Positions 26,401 to 36,269 of a DNA stretch of 46,567 bases are shown here, piece by piece. This stretch comes from Bacteroidota bacterium (lineage in GTDB: Bacteria > Bacteroidota > Bacteroidia > Cytophagales > Cyclobacteriaceae): positions 1-46,567 of the forward strand of contig JAJRQT010000070.1 of NCBI GenBank assembly GCA_024280115.1, written 5' to 3'. A model generated the notes under the pieces. That model was not told the origin of the DNA, searched no databases, and was given only the letters and a program-made list of their open reading frames with translations. The stretch's first letter is position 1, and each line of letters begins with the position of its first letter. The position numbers were made by a program, and so were the translations under genes.

Positions 26401-27102
26401 ATGAATAAAGTACTTGTAATAGAAGATGACCACGAAATCGTAGATCTTCTTGAAATTCATCTTAAAGATCTTTCCTGTGATTTGATTAAAACTTATACAG
26501 GAGAAGACGGTTTAATCGCAGTAAAAAATAATCCACTGGATTTGGTAATTCTTGACATCATGCTTCCTGGAATAGATGGCATGGAGGTTTGCCGAAGGAT
26601 AAGAAGTGAAAAAAACAATGTTCCGGTATTGATGCTCACAGCCAAGGCCGAGGAGATTGATAAAGTTCTGGGGCTTGAAATTGGCGCCGATGATTATCTC
26701 ACTAAACCGTTCAGCATTCGTGAATTTATCGCCCGGGTGAAAGCCATTTTCAGAAGAACCCAAATGATGCAGGAGAGCATGACTGCAAATGATGGTAATG
26801 TAATAAAGATCGGAAACCTGGAGATCGATATTGAAATGAGGAAGGTTTTGGTTGATGATATAAAGGTAGATCTATCGCCGAAAGAATTTGAATTGTTGGT
26901 TTTGTTGGCTTCTAACAAAGGGAAGAGCTACAACCGGTCACGCCTGCTCAACCTGGTTTGGGGTTACGACTTTGAAGGTTATGAGCATACGGTAAATTCA
27001 CATATCAACCGGCTAAGGGCTAAAATTGAACCCGATATGGCCAATCCAAAATACATTCTTACCACTTGGGGAGTTGGTTATAAATTTAACGAAGAACTTT
27101 AA
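26401..27102 (+). CDS. OmpR/PhoB-family response regulator
   Basis: This protein of 233 residues has a receiver domain (1-120) with acidic pocket IEDDHE, phospho-acceptor D52 in LVILDIMLPG and K102 in LTKPFS. A winged-helix DNA-binding domain (135-231) carries LSPKEFELLVLLASNKGK, SRLLNLVWGYDFEGYEHTV and VNSHINRLRAKIE. All key residues are intact. The partner kinase gene starts 5 bp after the stop. The upstream region holds the paired operator sites shared with the divergent lipoprotein gene. As the kinase is interrupted, the regulator may be unphosphorylated, or may be driven by another kinase or a small donor. Confidence 0.93.
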   Translation: MNKVLVIEDDHEIVDLLEIHLKDLSCDLIKTYTGEDGLIAVKNNPLDLVILDIMLPGIDGMEVCRRIRSEKNNVPVLMLTAKAEEIDKVLGLEIGADDYLTKPFSIREFIARVKAIFRRTQMMQESMTANDGNVIKIGNLEIDIEMRKVLVDDIKVDLSPKEFELLVLLASNKGKSYNRSRLLNLVWGYDFEGYEHTVNSHINRLRAKIEPDMANPKYILTTWGVGYKFNEEL

Positions 27103-27107
27103 CAACC

Positions 27108-28601
27108 ATGAAAAAAAACACCATTTCAAACAGACTCTATTGGAAGCTGTCACTCACTTTCCTGATCATTCTCATTCTAGTAGGCCTGGCCTATGTGAGT
27201 ATAACTGCCTATTTTTCAAATAAATACTTTGAAGAAATCACACAACTTTTAAATGCCAAAGTAGCCAACCACCTGATTGATGAGAAATTCCAAAATCAGT
27301 CTCCATTTTTAGAAGATGGTTCTGTGAATAAACCGCTATTTGGAGATATCATGCATGAGATGATGGCGGTGAATCAAAGTATTGAAGTTTATTTACTTGA
27401 TAAGCAAGGGACCATTCTTTATTCAGTGGTGCTGACGCACGATAAACCCGAAGCTCCACAAAAGCATGTTGATTTAGGGCCGGTTAAAAAATTTATACAG
27501 AATGATGGGAAAATATTCATTTTGGGTGATAACCCCAGGAATGAAAATGATCCAAAGATATTTTCTGCTGCCTATTTTGAATATGAGGGACATGAAGGAT
27601 ATATATACATCGTTTTGGAAGGAAAGCAATTTGATACGGTAATGAGTAATTTATCGGGGAGCTACTTCATGAAATTAGGCGCGGGGTCTATGGTATTAAC
27701 ATTACTTTTTGCACTGATTGCTGGGATTATAGCTATTTGGTATTTGACAGCTAACCTTAGAAATGTGATAGAAACGGTCATTCGATTTAAAGAAGGTGAT
27801 ACCAAAGCCAGGATAGAAAATGCTGAGCGCACAGATCTTGCAGAGCTCGCTACTACTTTTAATCAAATGGCAGATACCATTAACGACAACATGGAGAAGC
27901 TAAAAACTCATGATAAGTTACGGCAGGAATTAGTCTCAAATGTATCTCATGATTTACGTACACCATTGGCGATAATTCATGGCTATACCGAGACATTGTT
28001 GATCAAGGATAAAGAGCTCTCTGATAAAGACAGGGTGCAGTATTTAAATAATATCAATGGTAGTACTGAGAAGCTCACAAAGCTTGTTGGACAATTATTT
28101 GAGTACTCTAAACTGGAAGCAAAACAGATTGAACCACATAAAGAACCATTCCTGATATCGGAACTGGCGATGGATTTGTTTTATAAATACCAGATTTTAG
28201 CAAAGGACAGGTCCATTGAATTGAATATTGAAATGGAAGAGGGGCTGCCATTGGTTTTTGCGGATATTGCACTCGTTGAGCGGGTCATACAAAACCTGAT
28301 GGATAATGCCCTGAAATTCACTCCAGAAGGAGGGTAGATAACCTTGATACTCGGTCATACAGCAAATAATGTTGAGGTGACGGTGAAGGACAACGGTTTG
28401 GGGATCTCAGAAGAGGATCAAACATATATATTTGAAAGGTATCGAAAGGCCAAATCTTCGACTAAAGATAATTTTGGTGCCGGTCTCGGTTTAGCGATCG
28501 TGAAAAAGATACTGGACATTCACAATGCCAGCATCAAAGTTATTTCCAAACCAAACCATGGCGCAGCATTTCAATTTGATTTGCCGGTTTACACCAATTG
28601 A
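27108..28601 (+). pseudogene. Sensor histidine kinase interrupted by in-frame TAG
   Basis: The full frame has 498 codons; codon 410 is TAG (28335-28337). Order: TM1 (about 15-38), extracytoplasmic sensor part (40-190), TM2 (193-213), HAMP, HisKA with H281 in VSNVSHDLRTPLAIIHG, then the HATPase_c N box in NLMDNALKFTPEGG. The stop falls just after this. Past it the same frame continues ITLILGHTANN, G1 box VKDNGLGISEEDQ, F box IFERYRKAK and G2 box GAGLGLAIVKKILD to the normal end. One base change (for example AAG, CAG or GAG to TAG) explains it. The short product has the His but only part of the ATP site, so it cannot autophosphorylate. A 3' fragment could restart at TTG 28344. A sequencing error or stop readthrough is also possible. 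Confidence 0.85.
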
Positions 28602-28620
28602 TTGTGTGATTCAAAAAGAA

Positions 28621-30591
28621 TTATTCATTCTTCAAATAATAAAAATGCCCATCTTCAGCGCCTAAAAGTAAATCAGGTTTGCCGTTTTTATCCCAATCAA
28701 CCAGGGTGGGGTTGGTAGTATGCCCCGCCAGCTTTTGATCTGAAATGTCACCGATTAATTTCATGTTGGTGATGCCATTATCCTGACCGGTATTTTCGAT
28801 GAGGGTGGCGTTGATGCTATTTATAATGATGTCTGTATCTCCGTCACCATCCCAATCTCCAAAAGCCAGCTTCCTTCTGCCGCTACTACCATATTTTCTT
28901 TCATTAAGCCTCAAATTACCGGCAGCGCTATCAACTACTATGTTTTTACTGCTGTAGGATCCGGGCTCTGAATAGAATGCGCGTTTCCCTGGTTTAAGAA
29001 TTAAGCCGTCATCACTTTCAAATCGTTCATAATAGCTTAGATATCCTTCCTGGTCCAGCATGATAAGGTCCATTAAACCATCCTTGTTCCAGTCAATAGC
29101 AGTTGGGGTTGTCCGCCATTGTGTTGCCAGTGTATTTGGTTCCGGATCCCACCAATACCAATCCGGTTTAGGAGCTTTCCCAGTCCATTGCACTGACAAC
29201 GGTTTTTCTTTAGCCAATTCAGGTTTTCCCGCAGATCCTGTGTTTTCATACCATACGACTTTTCCCCAGATGGAATTTGCGATGATATCCTTTAATCCAT
29301 CCTTATTCCAATCAGCCACTGTAAGGGTTGTATAGCCCCATTTGGCTTCACAAGGTCCCTGTATTGATCCACCTTCTCCGGCCTGAATTCTAATCGTCTC
29401 ATTTCCTGCCTTTAAATAAACCGGAGCGGCCCATCTCGGTGGATCTCCACCATTGAGATTTTCAATAAAACCTATATAACCCGCCGAATTTCCACAGATT
29501 AAATCTTCATCACCATCATCATCCCAGTCAATGCTGAAAGGTGTGACTAAAGCTCCAAATTTCAGGTATTGGGCTTTTTGTTGGAAATAGTGCGGAGAAT
29601 TGAATACCGGCATGTGATCATCAATTTTTCCTGTGTTTTCCATGAATGCTACCCTGCCATCTTCGTCGCCCACAATCAGGTCAATATCCCCGTCTTTGTC
29701 CCAATCCAGGGAAACGGGCAGGATCATTTCCAGGTCCATGGTAATAATGCCATGCATGTTTTTTAGATATTTGCCTTTGGCATATTTTGGATTTTCTCTT
29801 GTGCCTGTGTTTTCAAACCAGGTGAATTTATCAATAAATTCTCCGCAAATTATGTCCAAATCTCCATCACCGTCAAAGTCGTCAAAGTTTGGAGAAGGGG
29901 AGCCATAGACGTCAATTGGTTTGCCACCCGCTAGGATTTTACCTTTTAATTCATACGTATCATTTACATTTTCTATCAAATACACAAATCCATGAAGCGG
30001 GCCATTGGTCCATACACCATTTTCATCAAAAGCGTTGTCCCAACCGTAGTCTTCCCCATCCTGGATGCCTACGATAATATCGAGGTCGCCATCATTTTCA
30101 TAATCGACATATTTCCACTGGTTAAAGCGGATCTTATTATGGAGTTTATCAAAAGTGTCACCGGGAAAAAGTTCTTTAGGATTTTGGGTAAATGATGATT
30201 TAAAATCCAGCAATTCTTCACCAGGACGTAAAAATCTGGGTTTGCCGTTTACATACGATATCTGAATGTTTTTAATAGGGTCTCCAATTTTTACCGGGGG
30301 ATTGAAAACCGGGAAAGCTTCGCCTGATGTGTTTTCAAAAAAGTAAAGCCCATTAAATGGCACATCTTTGCAGGAAACTAACAAATCATAATCTCCGTCA
30401 TCGTCATAGTCCATCGGTAATGGCCACGCCCAAAGTCCCACACCTAGATCCACTGCTAAATCCGGATTATTGTATAATATCCTTTCAAATGTTGGAGAGG
30501 ATGCCTCATTGCCAGTTTCAGCTGGTTTTTGTTCAGTGCAAGCAATCGAGGTAATGATAAGAATTGACAGAATTGATTTGATTAGATTCAT
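28621..30591 (-). CDS. FG-GAP/VCBS repeat lipoprotein
   Basis: The ATG at 30589-30591 is chosen because it begins a lipoprotein signal (MNLIKSILSILIITSIACTE). A start 13 codons upstream would bury it. The product of 656 residues carries nine D-x-[DN]-x-[DN]-G-type calcium loops followed by hydrophobic strands (DYDDDGDYDLLV, DFDGDGDLDIICG, DWDKDGDIDLIVG, DWDDDGDEDLICG, DWNKDGLKDII and others) and alternating WFENTG or VYLIENV motifs. It should fold as a calcium-bound beta-propeller on the cell surface. Such proteins in Bacteroidota bind or process carbohydrates or protein partners. No catalytic motif is seen. It converges on the kinase gene. Confidence 0.85.
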   Translation of the reverse strand: MNLIKSILSILIITSIACTEQKPAETGNEASSPTFERILYNNPDLAVDLGVGLWAWPLPMDYDDDGDYDLLVSCKDVPFNGLYFFENTSGEAFPVFNPPVKIGDPIKNIQISYVNGKPRFLRPGEELLDFKSSFTQNPKELFPGDTFDKLHNKIRFNQWKYVDYENDGDLDIIVGIQDGEDYGWDNAFDENGVWTNGPLHGFVYLIENVNDTYELKGKILAGGKPIDVYGSPSPNFDDFDGDGDLDIICGEFIDKFTWFENTGTRENPKYAKGKYLKNMHGIITMDLEMILPVSLDWDKDGDIDLIVGDEDGRVAFMENTGKIDDHMPVFNSPHYFQQKAQYLKFGALVTPFSIDWDDDGDEDLICGNSAGYIGFIENLNGGDPPRWAAPVYLKAGNETIRIQAGEGGSIQGPCEAKWGYTTLTVADWNKDGLKDIIANSIWGKVVWYENTGSAGKPELAKEKPLSVQWTGKAPKPDWYWWDPEPNTLATQWRTTPTAIDWNKDGLMDLIMLDQEGYLSYYERFESDDGLILKPGKRAFYSEPGSYSSKNIVVDSAAGNLRLNERKYGSSGRRKLAFGDWDGDGDTDIIINSINATLIENTGQDNGITNMKLIGDISDQKLAGHTTNPTLVDWDKNGKPDLLLGAEDGHFYYLKNE

Positions 30592-30627
30592 AATTTTAGA
30601 GAATAAATAACTTGTTTGCAATAATAC

Positions 30628-30635
30628 CAAAATTA
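30628..30635 (-). promoter_or_regulatory. Candidate -7 promoter box for the FG-GAP gene
   Basis: On the minus strand this reads TAATTTTG, an exact fit to the Bacteroidota TAnnTTTG box, about 37 bp upstream of the start codon. No clear TTG is seen at the -33 position. Confidence 0.3.
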
Positions 30636-30848
30636 GTATAATGAGGCCATGATTTTTGAAGTTATGCCAGAAAATAGCTGTTATGTACGAGGGGTCGGAT
30701 GTGTTTTAAAAATTTATGATATATTTTTTTAAATCAGCAAATAAAAATTAAACAATTGTAGTTGATTTATTATCATCTTCAATTTGGAATTAATTTCTAT
30801 TCCTTATAAATTATTAAACAATAAGTTAAACCCTTAAACGCCTTGCCT

Positions 30849-31388
30849 ATGAAGACTATCCTAGTAGGATCAATTGCATTCGTAATTTGGTCCAGTGTCT
30901 CAACTTACATTTACGTATGCCAGATAAAAGGACTATGTCCTGACGAAGTTGAGCAAGTAACATCCTCAGTTGAGGTAACACCTGAACCCGAACTGGTAGC
31001 GGAAGTACCAGCCCCGGAACCCGAGAAGCCAGCAGATACAAAACTGGCATCACCGGGATCTTTTATCCTGCATCATAGTTATAATCATGACGATTATATT
31101 ATAGATGGAAACTTTGATGATTTCACAATTAAACTCGGAGCATTTTTAGAACAAAATCCGACTTCCAAAGTATCTGTAATTGGTTTCGCAGACAATATTG
31201 GCCCTGAAGAATTTAATCACGAACTTGGTCTTCGAAGAGCGGCCATTGTAAAAAATCATCTTGTCAGCCAGGGAATTCCGGCGAGTTCGATTGTTGTTGA
31301 TTCCGATGGAGCATCATCTCCGATCACAGAGAACTCCACCAGAGCAGGAAGGGCTAAAAATAGGAGAACTGAAATCAAATTAAAATAA
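30849..31388 (+). CDS. Membrane-anchored OmpA-like protein
   Basis: The ATG at 30849 is preferred over TTG 30843. The product of 179 residues has one N-terminal TM anchor (MKTILVGSIAFVIW, continuing to TYIYVC), a Pro/Glu-rich linker (EPELVAEVPAPEPEKPADTK) and a C-terminal OmpA domain of about 110 residues (KVSVIGFADNIGPEEFNHEL, LGLRRAAIVKNHLV, AGRAKNRRTEIKLK). The Asp and Arg of the peptidoglycan-binding site are present (GFADN, RAKNRR). The uncleaved-looking anchor suggests an inner-membrane protein with its OmpA domain in the periplasm. The next gene starts 8 bp later, so the two form one transcript. Confidence 0.85.
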   Translation: MKTILVGSIAFVIWSSVSTYIYVCQIKGLCPDEVEQVTSSVEVTPEPELVAEVPAPEPEKPADTKLASPGSFILHHSYNHDDYIIDGNFDDFTIKLGAFLEQNPTSKVSVIGFADNIGPEEFNHELGLRRAAIVKNHLVSQGIPASSIVVDSDGASSPITENSTRAGRAKNRRTEIKLK

Positions 31389-31396
31389 TTTTTATC

Positions 31397-32680
31397 ATGC
31401 TAACCCATATTAAAATGTACCTGATTTTATTACAGACGCAATCAGCCACTAGTGCGGCATTCGAAATTATTTTTATGCTTGTTGGCGCAGCAGCCATAGG
31501 TATCGCCGCTACATATCTTTATAGCAGATCGATTTATAAAAAGGAACTTTTAAAACATAAAGCTGAACTTAAAGAAAGTGCTGAGTCTCTTGAAAATGTT
31601 CAAAAAGAAGTTGATGAGTTAAAAAAAGAACTATCACTTAAAAATAAACAATTCGATCAACTTACAGATGACAATAACAAGCTGCAGGAAGAAAACAGGA
31701 AACTGGAAAAGGTTTATGAAGCATCCAAATCATTGTATGTAAAAGCTGTAGATGAAGTGGATGAAGTGAGTGTAAAACTTCATGAAAAAGAAAATGAACT
31801 GAAGGAAAAGGATGCTATACTGCAAAGAATTGCTGTTCGCAAGCATTTACTCAATTACGATAGTTTTGGTACTGCAAACGAGGAGGATAAAGATGATTTA
31901 AAGATGATCAGCGGTGTAGGACCTTTCCTTGAGGAAAAGTTGAATATGTTGGATATTTATACATTCGATCAAATCAGTAAATTCACAAGTAAAGATATTG
32001 AAACTGTAAATGACGCAATTGAGTTTTTTCCGGGCCGTATAGAAAGAGATGCCTGGGTTTCGCAAGCTATAGAATTGGCTCGCAATGGAGGAGAGCAATC
32101 GGAATTACTGGCAAATATTAGAAAAAGAAAAATTAAAATCAATTATGACCGCATCGGGATTGCGCGTAAGGATGATGCCGATGATTTAAGCATCATTAGC
32201 GGAATCGGTGGTTGGATTCAGGAAAAGCTGAATGCACTTGATATTTATACCTTTGAGCAGATTTCAAAATTCACTGAAGAGGACGAAAATTCTGTTACAG
32301 AAGCCATTGAATTTTTTCCGGGCAGAATTGACAGAGACGAATGGGTACCTCAGGCACAGGAGCTAGTTTACAGCGGAGGGAAGAAAACAGCGCTTTTTGA
32401 ACGCATGAAAATGAAGAAGCATAAGATCGATTATGCCAAAATTGGGATTGCCCATAAGGAGGATGCCCAAGATCTTACAGAAATCCAGGGGATAGGCCCT
32501 TTCATTCAGGAGAAGCTAAATTTTTTAGATATTTACACATTTGGACAGATCAGTAAATTTACTCCTGTTGATGTCGATACGGTAACTGATATCATAGAGT
32601 TCTTCCCTGGTAGGATAGAGCGAGATAATTGGGTTTCACAAGCAAAGGAGTTATCTAAACAAGTAGAAATAAATGGTTAG
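31397..32680 (+). CDS. Membrane-anchored coiled-coil protein with three 96-residue HhH-like repeats
   Basis: This protein of 427 residues has one TM segment (about 20-45, IIFMLVGAAAIGIAATYLY) followed by Lys-rich sequence, so the rest is probably cytoplasmic. Residues 50-140 form a charged coiled coil. Three repeats then start near residues 153, 249 and 345, exactly 96 apart. Each has [ML]-x-x-I-x-G-[IV]-G-x-[FW]-[IL]-[QE]-EKLN, followed by LDIYTF-x-QISKFT and EFFPGRI-[ED]-RD-x-WV. The GIG/GVG hairpin with EKL is the helix-hairpin-helix style seen in DNA-binding and L21/flap-endonuclease-like proteins. No nuclease residues are evident. Pairing with the OmpA protein suggests an envelope complex that may touch DNA or another cytoplasmic partner. 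That is inference. Confidence 0.8.
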   Translation: MLTHIKMYLILLQTQSATSAAFEIIFMLVGAAAIGIAATYLYSRSIYKKELLKHKAELKESAESLENVQKEVDELKKELSLKNKQFDQLTDDNNKLQEENRKLEKVYEASKSLYVKAVDEVDEVSVKLHEKENELKEKDAILQRIAVRKHLLNYDSFGTANEEDKDDLKMISGVGPFLEEKLNMLDIYTFDQISKFTSKDIETVNDAIEFFPGRIERDAWVSQAIELARNGGEQSELLANIRKRKIKINYDRIGIARKDDADDLSIISGIGGWIQEKLNALDIYTFEQISKFTEEDENSVTEAIEFFPGRIDRDEWVPQAQELVYSGGKKTALFERMKMKKHKIDYAKIGIAHKEDAQDLTEIQGIGPFIQEKLNFLDIYTFGQISKFTPVDVDTVTDIIEFFPGRIERDNWVSQAKELSKQVEING

Positions 32681-32709
32681 TGAATATTAACAATATTTAA
32701 AACTATACG

Positions 32710-32736
32710 AATGCAGGTCAGATGGCCTGCATTTTT
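32710..32736 (+). terminator. Terminator of the OmpA-HhH operon
   Basis: A perfect 8-bp stem, AATGCAGG / CCTGCATT, with an 8-nt loop is followed by T residues, 30 bp after the HhH stop. Confidence 0.75.
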
Positions 32737-32963
32737 CATTTGGCTAGATGCTCTTTTTATTCACCTTCATTGCCGATTGAGTAATGCTAGATACAATTGT
32801 GGAATATTTCAGTATTAAAAATGATTTTCCGATCCAGCTAATGGTTTGAATTTGAGGAGATCGCTAAAAAACTTCAATTTTATTATTTCAGGTTTAGGTT
32901 GCCATCTTATTGGTGAAAGGTCAACTTTTTGAAACTCTCAATAAATTAAAGCGATCATAAAAA

Positions 32964-32978
32964 GGTTTTTCAAAAACC
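32964..32978. other. Palindrome upstream of fumarase
   Basis: GGTTTTT-C-AAAAACC is a perfect 15-bp palindrome located about 34 bp before the candidate -7 box of the fumarase gene. It could be an operator. The rest of 32737-33087 has no ORF of note. Confidence 0.3.
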
Positions 32979-33011
32979 GCGAAAAATCATCCTTTCGGCA
33001 AGGGTCTTCAT

Positions 33012-33019
33012 TATATTTG
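33012..33019 (+). promoter_or_regulatory. Candidate -7 promoter box for fumarase
   Basis: TATATTTG fits the Bacteroidota TAnnTTTG box exactly. Around 20 bp upstream lies TTTCGG, only a weak -33 match. The start codon is 69 bp downstream, giving a plausible leader. Confidence 0.4.
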
Positions 33020-33087
33020 TAGTATCTCTATTTTGAGATTAAGGCATTTTAGAAATTATTTGAATCAACATTTATTCTATTAAAAAA

Positions 33088-34692
33088 ATGGCAGAATTTA
33101 GTTATCAAAAACCATTCCCTGTTGGGGAGGATAAAACTTCCTACAGGAAATTATCATCAGATTATGTATCAACCATATCGATAGATGGAAGAAAAATATT
33201 GAAAGTTGATCCGAAAGGGTTGGAATTATTGGCAAAGGAGGCGATGGCGGATGTCGGATTTTATCTCAGGGCCTCACATCTTGAAAAACTCGCTAAAATT
33301 CTCGATGATCCGGAGGCAACAGATAATGATCGTTTTGTGGCACATACATTGATTAAAAACCAGGTGGTTTCTTCTGAAGGCAGGTTGCCAACATGTCAGG
33401 ATACCGGCACAGCCATTGTTATTGGCAAGAAAGGTGAAAATGTCTGGACTGGAGCAGAGGATGCTGAGCACCTGTCGAGAGGGATCTACGAGACTTACAA
33501 AACTAAAAACCTCAGATATTCCCAGGTGGTCCCATTTACTATGACCGAGGAGAAGAATACCGGCACCAACCTACCGGCTCAAATTGATATTTATTCAAAA
33601 AGTGGTAATACCTATGAATTCCTCTTTATGGCAAAGGGTGGGGGATCGGCAAATAAAACTTTCCTTTACCAGAAAACCAAAGCCTTACTTACGGAAGAGA
33701 ATCTAAAAAGATTCGTAAAGGAAAAGTTGAGTGATTTGGGAACTGCCGCTTGCCCTCCCTACCATCTTGCATTAGTCATTGGAGGAACTTCAGCAGAAGC
33801 AACTCTGAAAACCGTAAAAGAGGCCTCTACGGGAAATCTCGATTCACTGCCAACAACAGGTAATGAAGGAGGAAGGGCATTCAGAGATCTGGAATGGGAA
33901 GATAAAGTGCAGAAGATTGCTCAGGAAAGCAGGATTGGCGCTCAATTTGGTGGAAAGTATCTAACCCATGATGTAAGGGTCATAAGGTTACCGAGGCATG
34001 CTGCATCATGTCCTGTTGGACTCGGTGTTAGCTGCAGCGCTGATAGAAATATCAAAGCAAAGATCACTGAAGATGGTATCTTTCTTGAGGAACTCGAAAG
34101 AAATCCGGAAAGATTCCTCCCTGAAGTTGAGCCGCATTTGGAAAAGCCGGTTGAGATAGATTTGAATCAGCCCATGGAGGATATTCTTAAAGAGCTTTCT
34201 AAACATTCAATCAAAACTAGGCTGAGTTTGAAGGGTACACTGATTGTGGCCAGAGATATTGCACATGCCAAAATCCAACAGATGATTGATGAAGGTAAGC
34301 CAATGCCAGATTATTTTAAAAATCACCCGGTATATTATGCCGGTCCGGCTAAAACCCCTAAAGGGATGCCTTCCGGCAGTTTTGGGCCTACTACAGCCGG
34401 CAGGATGGATCCATATGTGGATGGATTCCAAAGTCTTGGAGGATCAATGGTGATGCTTGCAAAGGGGAACAGATCTCAACAGGTAACGGATGCCTGTAAA
34501 AAACATGGCGGTTTTTACCTTGGATCTATCGGAGGACCTGCGGCTATCCTCGCCAAAGAAAGTATAAAATCCGTTGAGATTGTCGATTTTGAAGATCTCG
34601 GGATGGAGGCAGTAAGGAAAATAGAAGTGGTTAATTTCCCAGCGTTTATTATAGTGGATGATAAAGGCAATGATTTTTTTGCGAATATGTGA
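33088..34692 (+). CDS. fum: Class I (iron-sulfur) fumarate hydratase
   Basis: This protein of 534 residues is a full-length class I fumarase, a dimeric enzyme with an oxygen-sensitive 4Fe-4S cluster that hydrates fumarate to L-malate in the TCA cycle. The N-terminal alpha domain holds [45 protein letters not shown] and [19 protein letters not shown]. The central part has [14 protein letters not shown]. The C-terminal beta domain has [26 protein letters not shown] and [14 protein letters not shown]. Cys in TCQD, AACPP and the CPVGLGVSC segment are the candidate cluster ligands. It is monocistronic, with its own promoter-like box and terminator. Confidence 0.96.
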   Translation: MAEFSYQKPFPVGEDKTSYRKLSSDYVSTISIDGRKILKVDPKGLELLAKEAMADVGFYLRASHLEKLAKILDDPEATDNDRFVAHTLIKNQVVSSEGRLPTCQDTGTAIVIGKKGENVWTGAEDAEHLSRGIYETYKTKNLRYSQVVPFTMTEEKNTGTNLPAQIDIYSKSGNTYEFLFMAKGGGSANKTFLYQKTKALLTEENLKRFVKEKLSDLGTAACPPYHLALVIGGTSAEATLKTVKEASTGNLDSLPTTGNEGGRAFRDLEWEDKVQKIAQESRIGAQFGGKYLTHDVRVIRLPRHAASCPVGLGVSCSADRNIKAKITEDGIFLEELERNPERFLPEVEPHLEKPVEIDLNQPMEDILKELSKHSIKTRLSLKGTLIVARDIAHAKIQQMIDEGKPMPDYFKNHPVYYAGPAKTPKGMPSGSFGPTTAGRMDPYVDGFQSLGGSMVMLAKGNRSQQVTDACKKHGGFYLGSIGGPAAILAKESIKSVEIVDFEDLGMEAVRKIEVVNFPAFIIVDDKGNDFFANM

Positions 34693-34717
34693 TTTTATAA
34701 AAACTTTAAAAGTATCA

Positions 34718-34747
34718 AGAGGTTGCCGGATGTTGCAACCTCTTTTT
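34718..34747 (+). terminator. Fumarase terminator
   Basis: The 9-bp stem AGAGGTTGC / GCAACCTCT is followed by five T. The T-run overlaps the stop codon of the convergent sugar-binding protein gene. Confidence 0.8.
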
Positions 34748-35753
34748 ATTTGCCCTCAAAAACCTCTTTTTCGTCAAGGTATCCATCAGCGATTACAGTC
34801 ATTCTAATGTTTTCCTTAGTTACCTGTATCATATTTGGCAATTGAATGGATGGGACCATGATTTTTCCGTTATTTAAGGTTGTTTGTGAATAGGGGAGTG
34901 ATCCATTTTCAGCGAGGGAGATAGCAATATTTGCAGTGGCATTAGCCAATGATTCTATGTATTTATATACCGTCATAGTTTGTTTTCCCTGAACGATCCT
35001 TTTACACGCATCAGTTTCTGCATCCTGACCGGATACCAATATCGAGCCATCCAGATCATGTTCATTTAATGCTTTGCAAACACCTTTTGCAATAAGATCG
35101 TTTGATGCTATGATCGCATCCAGATCATTAGATTTATTTAAGTAATCGTTGATGATTTTATAAGCCACATCAGCATCCCAATTATTCACACTTTCATCGA
35201 GCACAATTTTTATATCATTTCTGGTAATCAGGGGTTGTAGTATGTTCATCTGTCCCAGTCTAAGGTAAATAGAATTATAATCTTTGGAATCTCCACCTAA
35301 AATGGCATAACTACCTTTAGGTGTAATCCTTGTCAAATAATCTGCCTGCATTTCCCCGACTTTTATATTGTCAAAGGAAACATAATAGTCCAGATCACAA
35401 TTTTTTATCAGCCTGTCATAAGCGATGACTTTTACACCATTTTTCTTTGCGACTTGCACTAAAGCTCCGGCTGCATCACTATTGATCGCCACCATTATTA
35501 TCACATCAACTTTTGATTTTACCAAATCAAGAAATTGTTCCTTTTGTACAGATTCAACATTATTAGCAGCTTTAATTATAACTTTTGCGCCTTTTGATTC
35601 GAGGTCTTCTTTTAAATAATCCCGGTCTTTTTCCCATCTTTCGTGTAATGGGCCCAGGCTAATGCCGATCTTTAATTGGTCTTTTTGTTGACATGAAAAC
35701 AAAATGGGAAAAAGAAAAAGGAGGGTGAGTAATTTATATACTAAGCTTTTCAT
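34746..35753 (-). CDS. Xylose-type periplasmic sugar-binding lipoprotein (orphan)
   Basis: This protein of 335 residues has lipobox LFPILFSCQQKD. The mature part fits the XylF/RbsB type I periplasmic-binding fold: LKIGISLGPLHERWEKDRDY, VIIMVAINSDAAGALVQVAK, VIAYDRLIKNCDLDYYVSFD, GEMQADYL, YAILGGDSKDYNS, VLDESVNNWDADVAYKII, AIIASNDLIAKGV, VSGQDAETDACKRIVQGKQT, VYKYIESLA. YDRLI, WDAD and SGQDAE are hallmarks of D-xylose binders. No ABC permease or ATPase gene is near, so it may serve a distant transporter or act as a sensor partner. A 10-bp inverted repeat lies upstream. Confidence 0.85.
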   Translation of the reverse strand: MKSLVYKLLTLLFLFPILFSCQQKDQLKIGISLGPLHERWEKDRDYLKEDLESKGAKVIIKAANNVESVQKEQFLDLVKSKVDVIIMVAINSDAAGALVQVAKKNGVKVIAYDRLIKNCDLDYYVSFDNIKVGEMQADYLTRITPKGSYAILGGDSKDYNSIYLRLGQMNILQPLITRNDIKIVLDESVNNWDADVAYKIINDYLNKSNDLDAIIASNDLIAKGVCKALNEHDLDGSILVSGQDAETDACKRIVQGKQTMTVYKYIESLANATANIAISLAENGSLPYSQTTLNNGKIMVPSIQLPNMIQVTKENIRMTVIADGYLDEKEVFEGK

Positions 35754-36269
35754 AACATCAATAATTAAATAAATAAAATGAAAAAAGAAGCGGTTAATAA
35801 TAATCTCTTCAATTTAGAAAAAAATAGTTTATTTTACTATTGATGTTGAAGTCAATATTCAGAAGTGTTTTTATAAAAAAGAAAGGTTAAGTACTTGTTG
35901 GGATGATGATCACTATGCCCACTTAGGCCAAACTGATTTTAGAGTCCGATGTGTAATTTTATTTTCCTGGAAGAAATAATTTTTGAGTTTTATAAATAAG
36001 GATTGAAATAATTTTATTACAAAGGTTTCTGCATGAATTTCATATGGCCTTCCTGAACACTGGCCTTATAAAGTGGCATTAAGGAAATCAGGAACGTTGA
36101 AATCAAGCATTTAATCATCCTTTTTTCAAAAAACATAAATATTGAATTGGGCGGATCGTAATTTTTCAGCTATATTCAATACTTCAATTTTATCACCCAA
36201 TTATGTTGTATGAATAATATATTTTACTAATCGGGGTTACTTAATTTAATAATTATCATAGAAGAACGA
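35754..36269. other. Intergenic region with two inverted repeats, no gene seen
   Basis: AACATCAATA at 35754-35763 is exactly inverted at 35838-35847, spanning the region before the sugar-binding gene; it could be a looping operator or a stem. TTCCTGA (36050-36056) and TCAGGAA (36088-36094) form another pair. The stretch lies between divergent genes, so both promoters should be here. No TAnnTTTG box and no convincing small ORF was found. Confidence 0.4.

Noticed and set aside
28344..28601. The 85-codon frame after the kinase stop as an independent small ATPase gene
   Set aside because: It lies in the same frame, begins at a TTG and holds only the G1, F and G2 boxes, so it is the tail of the interrupted kinase.
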